A DNA stretch of 64,000 nt from Terrimonas sp937888905 (GTDB lineage: Bacteria; Bacteroidota; Bacteroidia; Chitinophagales; Chitinophagaceae): contig CALATA010000021.1 of the NCBI GenBank assembly GCA_937888905.1, forward strand, positions 310,001 through 374,000. The letters are read 5' to 3'. Positions 25,290 to 33,630 of the stretch are shown one piece after another. Both the position numbers and the translations under genes were made by a program. Under the pieces are notes generated by a model that saw only the letters and a list, made by a program, of their open reading frames with translations, searched no databases and was not told the origin of the DNA. Each line of letters opens with the position of its first letter. Within the stretch, counting starts at the first letter, position 1.

Positions 25290-25739
25290 ATGCAAAGAAT
25301 ATTTACCCTATTGCTTGTAATGCTGGCTTTCGGCGCTGTCCGGGCCCAGCAAATACCGGCCGCTCCTCCTGCAACACCCGAAGTACTGACCCTCAAAGAG
25401 GCCGAGCATGATTTCGGCAAAATCCCGCAGGGCAAGCCTGTTTACTACAACTTTGAAGTGATCAACGCCGGCACTACGCCGCTTGTGTTGGACGATATTC
25501 ATGCGAGCTGCGGATGCACAACGCCTGAATGGAGCCGCGACCCCATTGCTCCCGGCGCAACTGCTACCATCAGGGTTGGGTACAATGCGATGGCGGAAGG
25601 CTATTTTGAAAAGCCCATTACCATTAATGTGGCTGGACAAATGAAACAATTGAAAATTAAAGGCACGGTATGGCGGGCGCCTGAAGGACCTGCTCCGGCC
25701 AACTCCTCTGTACAATTCTTAAAAAAACAAACGCTCTAA
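25290..25739 (+). CDS. DUF1573 secreted protein, copy 1
   Basis: A 149-residue exported protein: signal peptide 1-20 (MQRIFTLLLVMLAFGAVRAQ) then one DUF1573 domain, an Ig-like beta sandwich related to the MSP/ASH fold. Key blocks are EAEHDFGKIPQGKPVYYNFEVINAGTTPLVLDDIHASCGCT (C-x-C pair) and PGATATIRVGYNA. The function of these abundant Bacteroidota proteins is unknown. It starts at ATG 25290; an upstream in-frame region back to 25239 lies in the promoter. A paralogue follows after 10 nt. Confidence 0.85.
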   Translation: MQRIFTLLLVMLAFGAVRAQQIPAAPPATPEVLTLKEAEHDFGKIPQGKPVYYNFEVINAGTTPLVLDDIHASCGCTTPEWSRDPIAPGATATIRVGYNAMAEGYFEKPITINVAGQMKQLKIKGTVWRAPEGPAPANSSVQFLKKQTL

Positions 25740-25749
25740 AAATTTCATC

Positions 25750-26172
25750 ATGAAAAAACTGGCATTATTAACTGCAGCCTTTGTATTCAGCGTAGCCGCA
25801 ATGGCGCAAAGCAAGGCTGACGACGTAGCAAAATTCAACACCGAGAAGCATGACTTCGGTAAAGTAAAGCAGAACAATCCCGCTACTTATTATTTCGAGA
25901 TCAAGAACGTAGGCAACAAGCCGTTGGTAGTGGAGAATGCGTCTGCGAGCTGTGGCTGTACCGTGCCTGAGAAGCCAAAAGAGCCAATCATGCCTGGTAA
26001 GTCAGACAAAGTAAAAGTTGTATACAATGCCGCTGCACTGGGACCTATCAATAAAGAAATCACTATCAAATTTGCCGGTATCGACCAACCTAAAGTTGTC
26101 CGTATCACAGGTGAGGTAGTAACTGCTGAAGCATTTGATGCTGCGAACAGCAAAGGTGCCAAAAAGCAATAA
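25750..26172 (+). CDS. DUF1573 secreted protein, copy 2
   Basis: A 140-residue paralogue of the preceding gene: signal peptide (KKLALLTAAFVFSVAAMAQ), then the same domain with EKHDFGKVKQNNPATYYFEIKNVGNKPLVVENASASCGCTVPEKP and MPGKSDKVKVVYNAAALGPINKEITIKFAG. The CGC motif is kept. The C-terminal tail is short and basic (SKGAKKQ). It forms a bicistronic unit with copy 1 that ends in a good intrinsic terminator. Confidence 0.87.
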   Translation: MKKLALLTAAFVFSVAAMAQSKADDVAKFNTEKHDFGKVKQNNPATYYFEIKNVGNKPLVVENASASCGCTVPEKPKEPIMPGKSDKVKVVYNAAALGPINKEITIKFAGIDQPKVVRITGEVVTAEAFDAANSKGAKKQ

Positions 26173-26200
26173 AAGAACGACTGATTTTAACCGAAGAAAG

Positions 26201-26228
26201 TCCCTGCAGCGATGCGGGGATTTTTTTT
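26201..26228 (+). terminator. intrinsic terminator of the DUF1573 pair
   Basis: Eight-bp stem TCCCTGCA/TGCGGGGA (one T-G pair), GCGA loop, then eight T. Confidence 0.88.
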
Positions 26229-26410
26229 AATTCAAAAGCGTGAATGGGCAGTGGTGAATAATGCTGCGCATCCCGAAGACGTCGTGGTTTCTGAAGGCTC
26301 AATGAATGAAGAAGCGGCGGCCGCCTACTTAATACTTATAACTTAATACTTAAAACTGCTGTTTTCACCTTACTTCATACTCCTTATGCCTTCTACCTTC
26401 CGCCTTTTCT
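26229..26410. repeat. degenerate heptamer array E
   Basis: Starts directly at the T-run of the preceding terminator. AATTCAAAAG (26229) is followed by TGAATGGG/GTGAATAATG (26239-26262), a GC-rich interruption, CTTAATA-type units (26327-26355), GCTGTTTTCACC (26358), then a clean 7-nt series CCTTACT, TCATACT, CCTTATG, CCTTCTA, CCTTCCG, CCTTTTC (26369-26410). It occupies most of the gene-poor stretch 26173-26534; I see no gene in the array itself. Confidence 0.75.
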
Positions 26411-26534
26411 CCCTTTTCCCGAAATGGGGAAAAAACGCGCATGCATTATGCTTTTGTGAAATCAGGTGATTGATGATCAATGCCTAAAAAATGGCCTGTA
26501 ATTTTCAATAATAATTACAATAAAACGATTGACC

Positions 26535-26744
26535 ATGCATGCCATATTTCAGCCGGTAACAGGACCGGTTAACATAAAAAAAGAAGATCTCTTCAAAACA
26601 CTTCGCGAGATCGATCATGAATTTTCATTTGCTGATTTGCGGATAACAGCGATTTACCCCGAAGCAACGGAAGTCTATGCGCGCCTGGAAATGGAGGCAC
26701 TCATTATGGGAAAAGCCGGGCCGGAGATGGAGGAGAATTATTGA
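26535..26744 (+). CDS. small hypothetical protein, 69 aa
   Basis: A short frame starting at ATG 26535 (MHAIFQPVTGPVNIKKEDLFKTLREIDHEF). Composition is that of a soluble acidic protein; no family is recognised. It has normal codon use for this window, but there is no close homologue to compare with here. It lies between heptamer array E and the tRNA region, with a near-match -7 element (TAATTTTC) about 30 nt upstream. Coding status is uncertain. Confidence 0.45.
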   Translation: MHAIFQPVTGPVNIKKEDLFKTLREIDHEFSFADLRITAIYPEATEVYARLEMEALIMGKAGPEMEENY

Positions 26745-26828
26745 GTGAAGAGAGAAATAACTTATTTATCAGCTTTTTATCCGGCTGACGTAAAATAAAT
26801 AAACGTTCCTTAGCAGGGAGCCTTTTCT

Positions 26829-26901
26829 CTTGTACAGGAGAGCATCCCGTCCCGAATAGTCGGGATCGGGATTGACCTGCCGATCCTTCGGGATAATTTC
26901 C
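26829..26901 (-). pseudogene. truncated tRNA-Met copy split by a hairpin
   Basis: The + strand matches the 3' part of the tRNA-Met that lies at 26945-27018. The acceptor strand and flank (CTTGTACAGGAGAGCA), the T-arm/variable part (TTGACCTGCCGA) and CCTTCGGG plus part of the anticodon arm are all recognisable with few changes. A 27-nt insert (26845-26871) containing CCCGA-ATAG-TCGGG splits the T-arm, and the 5' half of the tRNA is missing. It cannot form a functional tRNA. Confidence 0.7.
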
Positions 26902-26903
26902 AA

Positions 26904-26933
26904 AAACAAAAATCCCCTCCAAAAAGGAAGGGA
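26904..26933 (-). terminator. intrinsic terminator of tRNA-Met
   Basis: On the minus strand TCCCTTCC-TTTTT-GGAGGGGA is followed by TTTTTGTTTTT. It starts 11 nt after the tRNA 3' end. Confidence 0.8.
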
Positions 26934-26944
26934 CTTTTATCTTG

Positions 26945-27018
26945 TACCGGAGAGCAGACTTGAACTGCCGACCTTCGGGTTATGAATCCGATGCTCTAAC
27001 CAGCTGAGCTACCCCGGC
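26945..27018 (-). tRNA. tRNA-Met (CAT)
   Basis: A 74-nt cloverleaf. Acceptor GCCGGGG pairs with CTCCGGT (two G-T pairs). The D-arm is GCTC-AGCTGGTTA-GAGC. The anticodon loop TTCATAA carries CAT; the anticodon stem has an A-C mismatch at its loop-closing pair. The T-arm is GGCAG-TTCAAGT-CTGCT and the discriminator base is A. CCA is not encoded. The D-arm and the absence of the three G-C pairs of initiators favour an elongator tRNA-Met, though an Ile2 (lysidine) tRNA cannot be excluded from sequence alone. Confidence 0.88.
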
Positions 27019-27104
27019 ATCCATCGCCAACCTCGGTTGGCGGGGTGCAAAAATAGCTATATGAAGCTGAATTCTGAAAAGATTTTTAGATTATTCCTGC
27101 TTTT

Positions 27105-28334
27105 TTAACCTGCCACACGCTCGGCCGCAACCACCGCCTTCTCCACACGACCAGGATACACTTCCAACGCTTTTTCCAGGCAATCCATCGCCGCATCGAT
27201 CGCTTCAAGGTTCAATACATACGCCAGGCGCACCTCGTCTTTGCCCAATCCCGGAGTGCCGTAAAAGCCTGTCGCCGGCGCCAGCATCACTGTCTGGTTA
27301 TTGTATACAAATTCCTCGAGCAACCACTGACAGAATTTATCACTGTCGTCAATCGGCAAACGGGCAATCGCATAAAATGCCCCGCCCGGATTGGGACAGA
27401 AAACACCGGGCATCGCATTCAGCCTGCTCACCAGCTTGTCGCGGCGGCGCTGGTATTCTGCCTTCGGTTCGTCAAAATAACTATCCGGAAGATCTACCGC
27501 CGCTTCACCCATGATCTGCGCCAGACCGGGAGGGCTCAGCCTCGCCTGCGCAAATTTCATGGCAGCATCATACACCTTTTTATTTTTGGTAACCAACGCC
27601 CCAATACGCGCACCACAGGCACTGTATCGTTTGCTGATCGTATCCATCAGCACCACATTTTCTTCCAGCCCGTTCAGTTGCATGGCACTGATATACTCGC
27701 CATCATAACAAAACTCACGATAAGCTTCATCACTGAAAAGGTAAAGATTGTGCTTCAGGCATATTTCGCGCAGCGCCTCCATTTCTTCACGGCTATATAA
27801 ATAACCGGTTGGGTTGTTAGGATTGCATACCACGATCGCACGGGTGCGCGGTGTGATCACTTTTTCAAATTCAGCGATCGGGGGAAGGGCAAACCCGGTT
27901 TCGATCCGTGATGTGATCGGTACTACCGTTACACCTGCGGTGCAGGCAAAACCATTATAATTCGCATAAAACGGCTCGGGGATGATCACTTCGTCACCCG
28001 GGTTGAGGCAGGTGAAGAATCCGAAAAGGATCGCTTCCGATCCGCCGGTCGTGATCATGATCTGATCATGCGTAACCTCGATTCCTACCCTTTTATAATA
28101 TTCCACCAGCTTGCGGCGATAGCTCTCATTACCCGCACTATGGCTGTATTCCAATACTTTAATGTCTGCACGTTTTACCGCATCCAGGATCGGAGCCGGT
28201 GTTTCAATGTCGGGCTGACCGATATTCAGGTGATACACACGGGTACCTTTCTTTTTGGCGGCTTCGGCAAATGGCACCAGTTTCCGGATGGGCGAAGCGG
28301 GCATCTGCTGCCCGCGGTCTGAAATTGTAAGCAT
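27105..28334 (-). CDS. PLP-dependent aminotransferase, class I
   Basis: A 409-residue fold-type I aminotransferase of the aspartate aminotransferase superfamily. Visible motifs: NIGQPDIETP at the N-terminus, YSHSAGNESYRRKL, NPNNPTG (171-177), D202 in the SDEAY motif, and the PLP-binding lysine K235 in DTISKRYSACGARIG. The substrate is probably an aspartate- or aromatic/branched-type amino acid; this branch is not resolved by eye. It is a single gene with its own -7 box 4 nt before the ATG. Confidence 0.88.
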   Translation of the reverse strand: MLTISDRGQQMPASPIRKLVPFAEAAKKKGTRVYHLNIGQPDIETPAPILDAVKRADIKVLEYSHSAGNESYRRKLVEYYKRVGIEVTHDQIMITTGGSEAILFGFFTCLNPGDEVIIPEPFYANYNGFACTAGVTVVPITSRIETGFALPPIAEFEKVITPRTRAIVVCNPNNPTGYLYSREEMEALREICLKHNLYLFSDEAYREFCYDGEYISAMQLNGLEENVVLMDTISKRYSACGARIGALVTKNKKVYDAAMKFAQARLSPPGLAQIMGEAAVDLPDSYFDEPKAEYQRRRDKLVSRLNAMPGVFCPNPGGAFYAIARLPIDDSDKFCQWLLEEFVYNNQTVMLAPATGFYGTPGLGKDEVRLAYVLNLEAIDAAMDCLEKALEVYPGRVEKAVVAAERVAG

Positions 28335-28338
28335 GCGC

Positions 28339-28346
28339 CAAAGGTA
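28339..28346 (-). promoter_or_regulatory. Bacteroidota -7 element TACCTTTG
   Basis: Matches TAnnTTTG on the minus strand, 4 nt before the ATG at 28334 of the aminotransferase gene. Confidence 0.7.
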
Positions 28347-28554
28347 CGCAAGCGCAGCAAGTTGTCAATAATCCGCAGGGGCAGATTTTCCTTTAAAACA
28401 AAACGTGAAAAAAAAATAGATTAAGTGTTTTTCTGTATTGTTTACTTGCCAAACTTCTACAAGGGTATAAGAGCTGTTTTGACAAATGAATCACATCGCG
28501 GTCTATTTCCAGCGGCTTGCCACCGCCGTTACTTTGCTGTACAAATTCAACCTT

Positions 28555-29424
28555 ATGCGACAGCTGAAAATCTCTACCTCCATTACCAACCGCGAATCTC
28601 CCAGCCTGACCAAATACCTGCTGGAGATCGGAAAGGAAAAAATGCTCAGTACAGAAGAAGAAGTGTACCTCTCTGAACGCGTGAAAAAAGGTGACCGCCG
28701 CGCCATCGACCAATTGGTTAAGGCCAACCTCCGCTTTGTAGTGTCGGTTGCCAAACAATACCAGGGTCACGGCCTGCCCCTGCCCGACCTGATCAATGAA
28801 GGCAATATCGGCCTGCTGACAGCCGCCAGCCGCTTCGATCATACCCGCGGTTTTAAATTCATCTCTTTCGCTGTATGGTGGATCCGTCAAAATATCCTGC
28901 AGGCTATCGGTCAGCAATCCCGCATGATCCGCCTGCCACAGAATAAAATTGTCCTGAAAAACCAACTCTCGAAGGCCATGGCCAGCCTCGAGCAGCAACT
29001 TGACCGTCAACCCACCGAAGACGAACTGGCCGAAGCACTCAACGCTGATACCGATGATATCAAAGAAATCCTCGGGCACAGCGAATACCACATGAGCCTC
29101 GATGCACCGTTCAGCGATGAAGAAGACGGCAGCCTCCTGGATACCCTTGAAAATACCGGATCCGAAAGCACCGACGGTGATCTCGACCACCGCGAATCAC
29201 TGAAACTTGAATTGAGCCGTTCGCTAGCCTCCCTGAATGAACGCCACCAGCAAATGCTCTGTTCCTATTTTGGAATTGGAGTAGACCACCCGATGAGTCT
29301 GGAAGACCTGGGTAAGAAGTATGAAATCTCAACCGAACGTGTACGCCAGATCCGCGACAAAGCCCTGAGCCAGCTTCGCGCGAGCAAAAATCTGAATGTA
29401 CTCCGCACCTTTCTGGCCGCCTGA
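28555..29424 (+). CDS. rpoD: primary RNA polymerase sigma factor (RpoD/SigA type)
   Basis: A 289-residue group 1 sigma factor of the short Bacteroidota type, without region 1.1 or the non-conserved region. Region 1.2 is near 15-45. Region 2 (about 54-124) has ANLRFVVSVAKQYQGHGLPLPDLINEGNIGL and FDHTRGFKFISFAVWWIRQNILQAI. Region 3 is about 133-208. Region 4 (about 222-275) carries MSLEDLGKKYEISTERVRQIRDKAL. This is the family that reads the TAnnTTTG/-33 promoters seen through the window. ATG 28555 (MRQLKISTSITNRE) is the conserved start; an upstream ATG at 28486 is not in the family. A near-match -7 element (TTACTTTG) lies about 20 nt before it. The stop forms TGATCA with the opposing E1 gene. 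Confidence 0.93.
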   Translation: MRQLKISTSITNRESPSLTKYLLEIGKEKMLSTEEEVYLSERVKKGDRRAIDQLVKANLRFVVSVAKQYQGHGLPLPDLINEGNIGLLTAASRFDHTRGFKFISFAVWWIRQNILQAIGQQSRMIRLPQNKIVLKNQLSKAMASLEQQLDRQPTEDELAEALNADTDDIKEILGHSEYHMSLDAPFSDEEDGSLLDTLENTGSESTDGDLDHRESLKLELSRSLASLNERHQQMLCSYFGIGVDHPMSLEDLGKKYEISTERVRQIRDKALSQLRASKNLNVLRTFLAA

Positions 29425-31485
29425 TCAATAAGCCACCAACTCTTCCAGTATTTTCTGCACCTGAACGGGACCGGGAAGCATTGCTTTCTCGAGTCCCATG
29501 TTCATGGGCACCGCCGGCAAATTAAGCGCACCCAATACACGTACGGGTGCATCCAGGTATCGGAAGCAGCTTGATGCTATCCTTCCGGCCAGCGCCTCCG
29601 CAAATGAATTATTTTGTTGCTCTTCCGTCAGTACCAGGCATCGTCCATGACGTTTAACAGTTTCGAAGACCAGCTCTTCATCCAGCGGATAAAGCGTCCG
29701 CAGATCTATTATCTCTACTTTTCCTCCCATTTTTTCCGCGGCTTCCAATGCCCAGTATACACCCATCCCGTAAGTGATCACCGCACAGGATTCCCCTGCT
29801 TCCAGTGCCGAAGCATCCGCTTCTTTGACAACCCGTCCTTTTCCAAAGGGTAAAATATAGTCGGCATCCGGCTCCGGCGTTTTCGCGCCCTCGGTACCTG
29901 GCACTTTGCTCCAGTAAAGCCCTTTGTGCTCCAGCATGATCACAGGATTGGGATCATAATAGGCGGCTTTCATCAGCCCCTTCATATCTGCTGCGGTAGA
30001 AGGATAAGCGATCTTAATACCTTTGATGGAAAGTAATGTAGACTCTACCGATCCGCTGTGATAAGGCCCACCGCCGCCATACGCGCCTGTAGGCACCCGC
30101 AGGATCATCGATACAGGAAATTTGCCGCAACTCAGGTACGATGATTTGGCTACTTCCGTTACCAGTTGATTGAGTGCGGGATAAATATAATCGGCAAACT
30201 GCACTTCCACGATCGGCTTCAGTCCGGCGGCACTCATGCCTGCAGTTGATCCTACAATGTAAGCTTCCTGTATAGCTGTGTTGAATACGCGGTGATCTCC
30301 GAATTGTTCGGCCAGGGTGGCCGCTTCGCGGAAAACGCCGCCCAGTCTGCGCCCCACATCCTGCCCATATACCAGGGCCTCCGGATGTTGCGCCATGATT
30401 TCACGGATGGCAAATAAAGCCGCATCCACCATCACTATTTTTTCACGCCCGGCAGGTGTACGCTCCCCTTTTTCTTCGGTTACCGGCGTTGGTGCAAAAA
30501 CATGCGTAGCAACGGTAGCAGGATCAGGTTCTGCAGCAGCCATTGCCTGGGCAAAATCTTTTTCCACGATAATGCGGGCTTCTTCTTCGATAGCTTGCAA
30601 TGCATCCTCTGTTATGCCATTTTCCAATAAATATTTTCGCAGCAACGGACCGGGATCCTGCCTGCGGTGGTTGGTGAGGTCTTCCGCTGAACGATAAAAT
30701 TCGCGGCGCACGCCGGATGTATGATGTCCCAGCAAAGGAACATTGGCCTGGATGAGGAAAGGGCCTTGCCCGTTACGTACTTGTTCGCATACCTCCCCCA
30801 TCACACGATAAGATTCTTTGAAATCAGTACCATCTACACGCACACGTCCGAGACCGGGAAATCCTCCTGCAAACGTGTAGGCATCCATTACGCGCGCTTC
30901 CTGCGCCGTTACGCTGATGCCCCAGTTATTGTCCTGCACCAGGTAAATGATGGGCAGCTTTTTCAATACAGCAAACTGTAATGCTTCGCTCACTTCTCCC
31001 TCCGTCATGCTGGCATCACCGAGCGAACATACCACCAGCCCGTCCGTTTTCGCTTCGTGCAAAGCCGGCATTTTATTCTGACGGCGGTACAACAAACCCT
31101 GCGCAATACCTGTAGCGGGTATCACCTGCATGCCGGTAGCACTGCTCTGATGAATGATAACAGGTTTATCAGCTGAGCGGAAATTAGGGTGTGAATAATA
31201 GGCCCTGCCCCCGGTAAAGGGGTCATCGGCTTTTGCGAGCAACTGCAGCATCAGCTCGTATGGACGGAAGCCCAAACCCAACATAATGCTCTCATCGCGG
31301 TAATAGGGGCTGACAAAATCCTGCGGTTGCAAGTGAAAAGCGGTAGCGAGCTGTATGGCTTCGTGACCACGGGAAGTGGAATGCACATATTTGCAAACCT
31401 GCCGGTTGGCTTCATATGTATCGGCCATAAAGCGGGCCTGCATCATCAGGTGATAGGCCTTGCGGAAAAGGGAATGATCATTCAT
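29425..31485 (-). CDS. 2-oxoacid dehydrogenase E1, fused alpha and beta subunits (copy 2)
   Basis: A 686-residue paralogue of the E1 fusion at 22720-25113, about 110 residues shorter with a tighter linker. The TPP motif GDASMTEGEVSEALQFA starts at G156, then NNWGISVTAQEARV. The beta half starts near 350 with VYGQDVGRRLGGVFREAATLAEQFGDHRVFNTAIQEAYIVGSTAGMSAAGLKPIVEVQFADYIYPALNQL and GGGGPYHSGSVES. The class is branched-chain/pyruvate type; exact 2-oxoacid unknown. No E2 or E3 is adjacent. It converges on rpoD with no spacing. A -7 box lies 23 nt upstream of the ATG. Confidence 0.9.
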   Translation of the reverse strand: MNDHSLFRKAYHLMMQARFMADTYEANRQVCKYVHSTSRGHEAIQLATAFHLQPQDFVSPYYRDESIMLGLGFRPYELMLQLLAKADDPFTGGRAYYSHPNFRSADKPVIIHQSSATGMQVIPATGIAQGLLYRRQNKMPALHEAKTDGLVVCSLGDASMTEGEVSEALQFAVLKKLPIIYLVQDNNWGISVTAQEARVMDAYTFAGGFPGLGRVRVDGTDFKESYRVMGEVCEQVRNGQGPFLIQANVPLLGHHTSGVRREFYRSAEDLTNHRRQDPGPLLRKYLLENGITEDALQAIEEEARIIVEKDFAQAMAAAEPDPATVATHVFAPTPVTEEKGERTPAGREKIVMVDAALFAIREIMAQHPEALVYGQDVGRRLGGVFREAATLAEQFGDHRVFNTAIQEAYIVGSTAGMSAAGLKPIVEVQFADYIYPALNQLVTEVAKSSYLSCGKFPVSMILRVPTGAYGGGGPYHSGSVESTLLSIKGIKIAYPSTAADMKGLMKAAYYDPNPVIMLEHKGLYWSKVPGTEGAKTPEPDADYILPFGKGRVVKEADASALEAGESCAVITYGMGVYWALEAAEKMGGKVEIIDLRTLYPLDEELVFETVKRHGRCLVLTEEQQNNSFAEALAGRIASSCFRYLDAPVRVLGALNLPAVPMNMGLEKAMLPGPVQVQKILEELVAY

Positions 31486-31508
31486 TGGAAGAGCAAGCTG
31501 GAAAACTG

Positions 31509-31516
31509 CAAATTTA
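31509..31516 (-). promoter_or_regulatory. -7 element TAAATTTG for E1 copy 2
   Basis: Matches TAnnTTTG on the minus strand, 23 nt before the ATG at 31485. It lies close behind the stop of the FAH-family gene, so the E1 gene can be expressed independently. Confidence 0.6.
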
Positions 31517-31554
31517 AGGTAAAGCCTGCCGCAAAAACCAACGTTAGTTCATGC

Positions 31555-32166
31555 TTATTTTACTTCGAGTTTGAATACGCTTTCTTTCTCCACAAAACCT
31601 TCGAGTTCATCACCTACCACTACTTCGCCCACGCCGGCCGGGGTACCTGTGAAGATGACGTCACCAATGTTGAGGGAAAAATAATTGGAGATATAAGAAA
31701 CCAGGCTATCGAAATCGTATAGCATATCGGCGGAATTGCCTTTTTGGACAGTTTCCTGGTTTTTATTGAGGCTGAAATCAATTTCTCTTTTGTTTTTTAA
31801 CCCGGTAACGGGCAGCCATTTACCGATCACGGCAGAGTTGTCCCATGCTTTGGCTTTTTCCCAGGGAAGGCCTTTTGCTTTGAGTTCGTTCTGGATATCA
31901 CGCGCGGTAAAGTCGATGCCGGCAGAAATGGCGTCGTAATATTTGCTGGCAAATTTATCCTGAATGTATTTTCCGTTCTTACATATACGAAGCACCAACT
32001 CGCACTCGTAATGCAGCTCATTGGTAAACTCCGGGTAATAAAACGGTGTATGAGCCTGGAGCAAGGCGCTCTTCGGCTTCATAAAGATGACCGGCTCATC
32101 CGGGATAGCATTATTCAGCTCTTTAGCATGATCTGAATAATTTCGGCCTACACAAAAAATCTTCAT
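31555..32166 (-). CDS. fumarylacetoacetate hydrolase (FAH) family protein
   Basis: A 203-residue single-domain FAH-fold enzyme of the YcgM/FAHD1 type. The metal and substrate motifs are MKIFCVGRNYSDHAKELN, FMKPKSALL, the HYECELVLRI metal-binding glutamates, the AGIDFTARDIQ block and IFTGTPAGVGEV near the end. Relatives act as acylpyruvase or oxaloacetate decarboxylase or tautomerase, or in aromatic catabolism. The neighbourhood gives no pathway, so the substrate is open. Confidence 0.88.
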   Translation of the reverse strand: MKIFCVGRNYSDHAKELNNAIPDEPVIFMKPKSALLQAHTPFYYPEFTNELHYECELVLRICKNGKYIQDKFASKYYDAISAGIDFTARDIQNELKAKGLPWEKAKAWDNSAVIGKWLPVTGLKNKREIDFSLNKNQETVQKGNSADMLYDFDSLVSYISNYFSLNIGDVIFTGTPAGVGEVVVGDELEGFVEKESVFKLEVK

Positions 32167-32306
32167 AATAAAAGGTGCTTATTGGTAAAAATACTCGCAT
32201 ACCACTGCAAAGGCGCTTTCACCTCTTCTCTTGCTAGTTCATCATTATTGCTACTGGATTTCCGGAAACAGACGGGGGCGCTAAATTAAGTAATCGCCGG
32301 GACATC

Positions 32307-32882
32307 TCATAATGAAAAATCCTTATGGTTTATTTCATTCATGGCGGCCGTTATGCCCCTGGTGGCAAAAGTTTCAATCGTTTCAACCGACTTCCCTATT
32401 TTATGCAGGACGAGCGGCTCCTCTTCTTTCTTCCATTTCCCCAATACAAAGTCGGCCTGCATGCCTTTTGGATAGTCGTTGCCTATCCCGAAACGCAGCC
32501 GTGGATAGGCTGTCGTGCCCAGCATTTCCTGCATACTGCGAAGGCCATTATGACCGGCATCGCTGCCATCTGCCCTCAGCCGCATACGGGAGAGCGGAAG
32601 CGCCAGATCATCCACAATGGTCAGTGTGTTTTCCAACGCTATCTTTTCTTTATCCACCCAATATTTAACGGCTTTGCCGCTGAGATTCATATAAGTAGTG
32701 GGGCAAATGCAGATAAATATTTTGCCTTTCCATTTTACATCGGCTACATATGCGAGCCGGTCTGACCGGAAGCTTCCGCCATGTTTCTGGACAAAAGCAT
32801 TGACTACATCAAAACCTATATTGTGCCGGGTGTGGGCATATTCATTTCCGATATTACCCAACCCGATCAGAAGAAACTTCAT
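32307..32882 (-). CDS. pth: peptidyl-tRNA hydrolase
   Basis: A 191-residue enzyme that recycles peptidyl-tRNA by cleaving the ester bond between peptide and tRNA. N10, catalytic H20 (YAHTRHNIGFDVV), N66 in PTTYMNLSG, D91 in VDDLALP and N112 in GHNGLRSM are all present. It is the last gene of the prs-rplY-pth cluster, which groups a nucleotide precursor enzyme with two ribosome-related proteins, as in many bacteria. A terminator lies between it and rplY, so it may have its own promoter as well. Confidence 0.93.
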   Translation of the reverse strand: MKFLLIGLGNIGNEYAHTRHNIGFDVVNAFVQKHGGSFRSDRLAYVADVKWKGKIFICICPTTYMNLSGKAVKYWVDKEKIALENTLTIVDDLALPLSRMRLRADGSDAGHNGLRSMQEMLGTTAYPRLRFGIGNDYPKGMQADFVLGKWKKEEEPLVLHKIGKSVETIETFATRGITAAMNEINHKDFSL

Positions 32883-32934
32883 GGGTTAATTTTAAAAACT
32901 GAAACCGCTTGCAAGTTAATCTGGAAATCCGGCA

Positions 32935-32964
32935 TAAAAAAACCCCGCCGGGCGGGCGGGGCTT
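32935..32964 (-). terminator. intrinsic terminator of rplY
   Basis: On the minus strand a GC-rich stem (GGCGGGG-type halves at 32943-32949 and 32955-32961) is followed by seven T. It lies 17 nt after the rplY stop. Confidence 0.85.
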
Positions 32965-32980
32965 CTTTTGCTATTACAGC

Positions 32981-33565
32981 TTATTTTTTGCCTTTCTCTG
33001 CAGCGGCTTCTTCCTGCTTCAACTGGCGGGTCATCACCACAGAAGCGATAGGAATACGGGGAGAGTTCAGCACTTCGTAGTTATCAGCTTTCACATCCTC
33101 TACACGGATGTTACCGTTCAGTTCCAGGTCGTCAATGGGAACTTCGATCTGCTCCTGCAGGAACTTGGGATAGGTTTTCACTTTCAGTGACTTGAATTTA
33201 GCCACGAAACGACCACCTTCTTTCACACCCTTGGAAGTACCCACGAACTTCAGCGGAATAGTAGCGACAACTTTTTTGTCTTCTACCAGTTCCAGCAGAT
33301 CGATGTGGATCAAACGGTCAGATACTTTGTCGAACTGAAGATCTTTCAGGATCGTGCGGTAAGTTTTACCGTCAACGGTAACCTCTGCAATCTGGAAGCT
33401 GGGCGTGTATACCAGGTTTTTGAACGCAGCAGCCGGAGCAGTGAAATTCACTTCAGCCGCACCCCCATAAATTACACCAGGCACCAGATCCTGAGAGCGC
33501 AGTTGGCGGGTGGCTCCTTTGCCAAAGGCGGTCCTCAGTTGTCCTTCGATAGTAATTGTTTTCAT
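32981..33565 (-). CDS. rplY: 50S ribosomal protein L25 (CTC form)
   Basis: A 194-residue long-form L25 (CTC family): residues 1-90 form the 5S rRNA-binding domain (TIEGQLRTAFGKGATRQLRSQDLVPGVIYGG, LIHIDLLEL) and 95-180 form the extra TL5-type domain. The C-terminus is a charged tail (QLKQEEAAAEKGKK). It lies 65 nt downstream of prs on the same strand. Confidence 0.93.
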   Translation of the reverse strand: MKTITIEGQLRTAFGKGATRQLRSQDLVPGVIYGGAAEVNFTAPAAAFKNLVYTPSFQIAEVTVDGKTYRTILKDLQFDKVSDRLIHIDLLELVEDKKVVATIPLKFVGTSKGVKEGGRFVAKFKSLKVKTYPKFLQEQIEVPIDDLELNGNIRVEDVKADNYEVLNSPRIPIASVVMTRQLKQEEAAAEKGKK

Positions 33566-33630
33566 TGTTGTTTGTTTTGCCCTGCCGTAAAAAATTACCG
33601 CAGGTTATTATAAATAAAAAAATTGCGCTG

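Noticed and set aside
26829..26901. Second functional tRNA
   Set aside because: The 5' half is missing and the T-arm is split by a hairpin; no cloverleaf can form.
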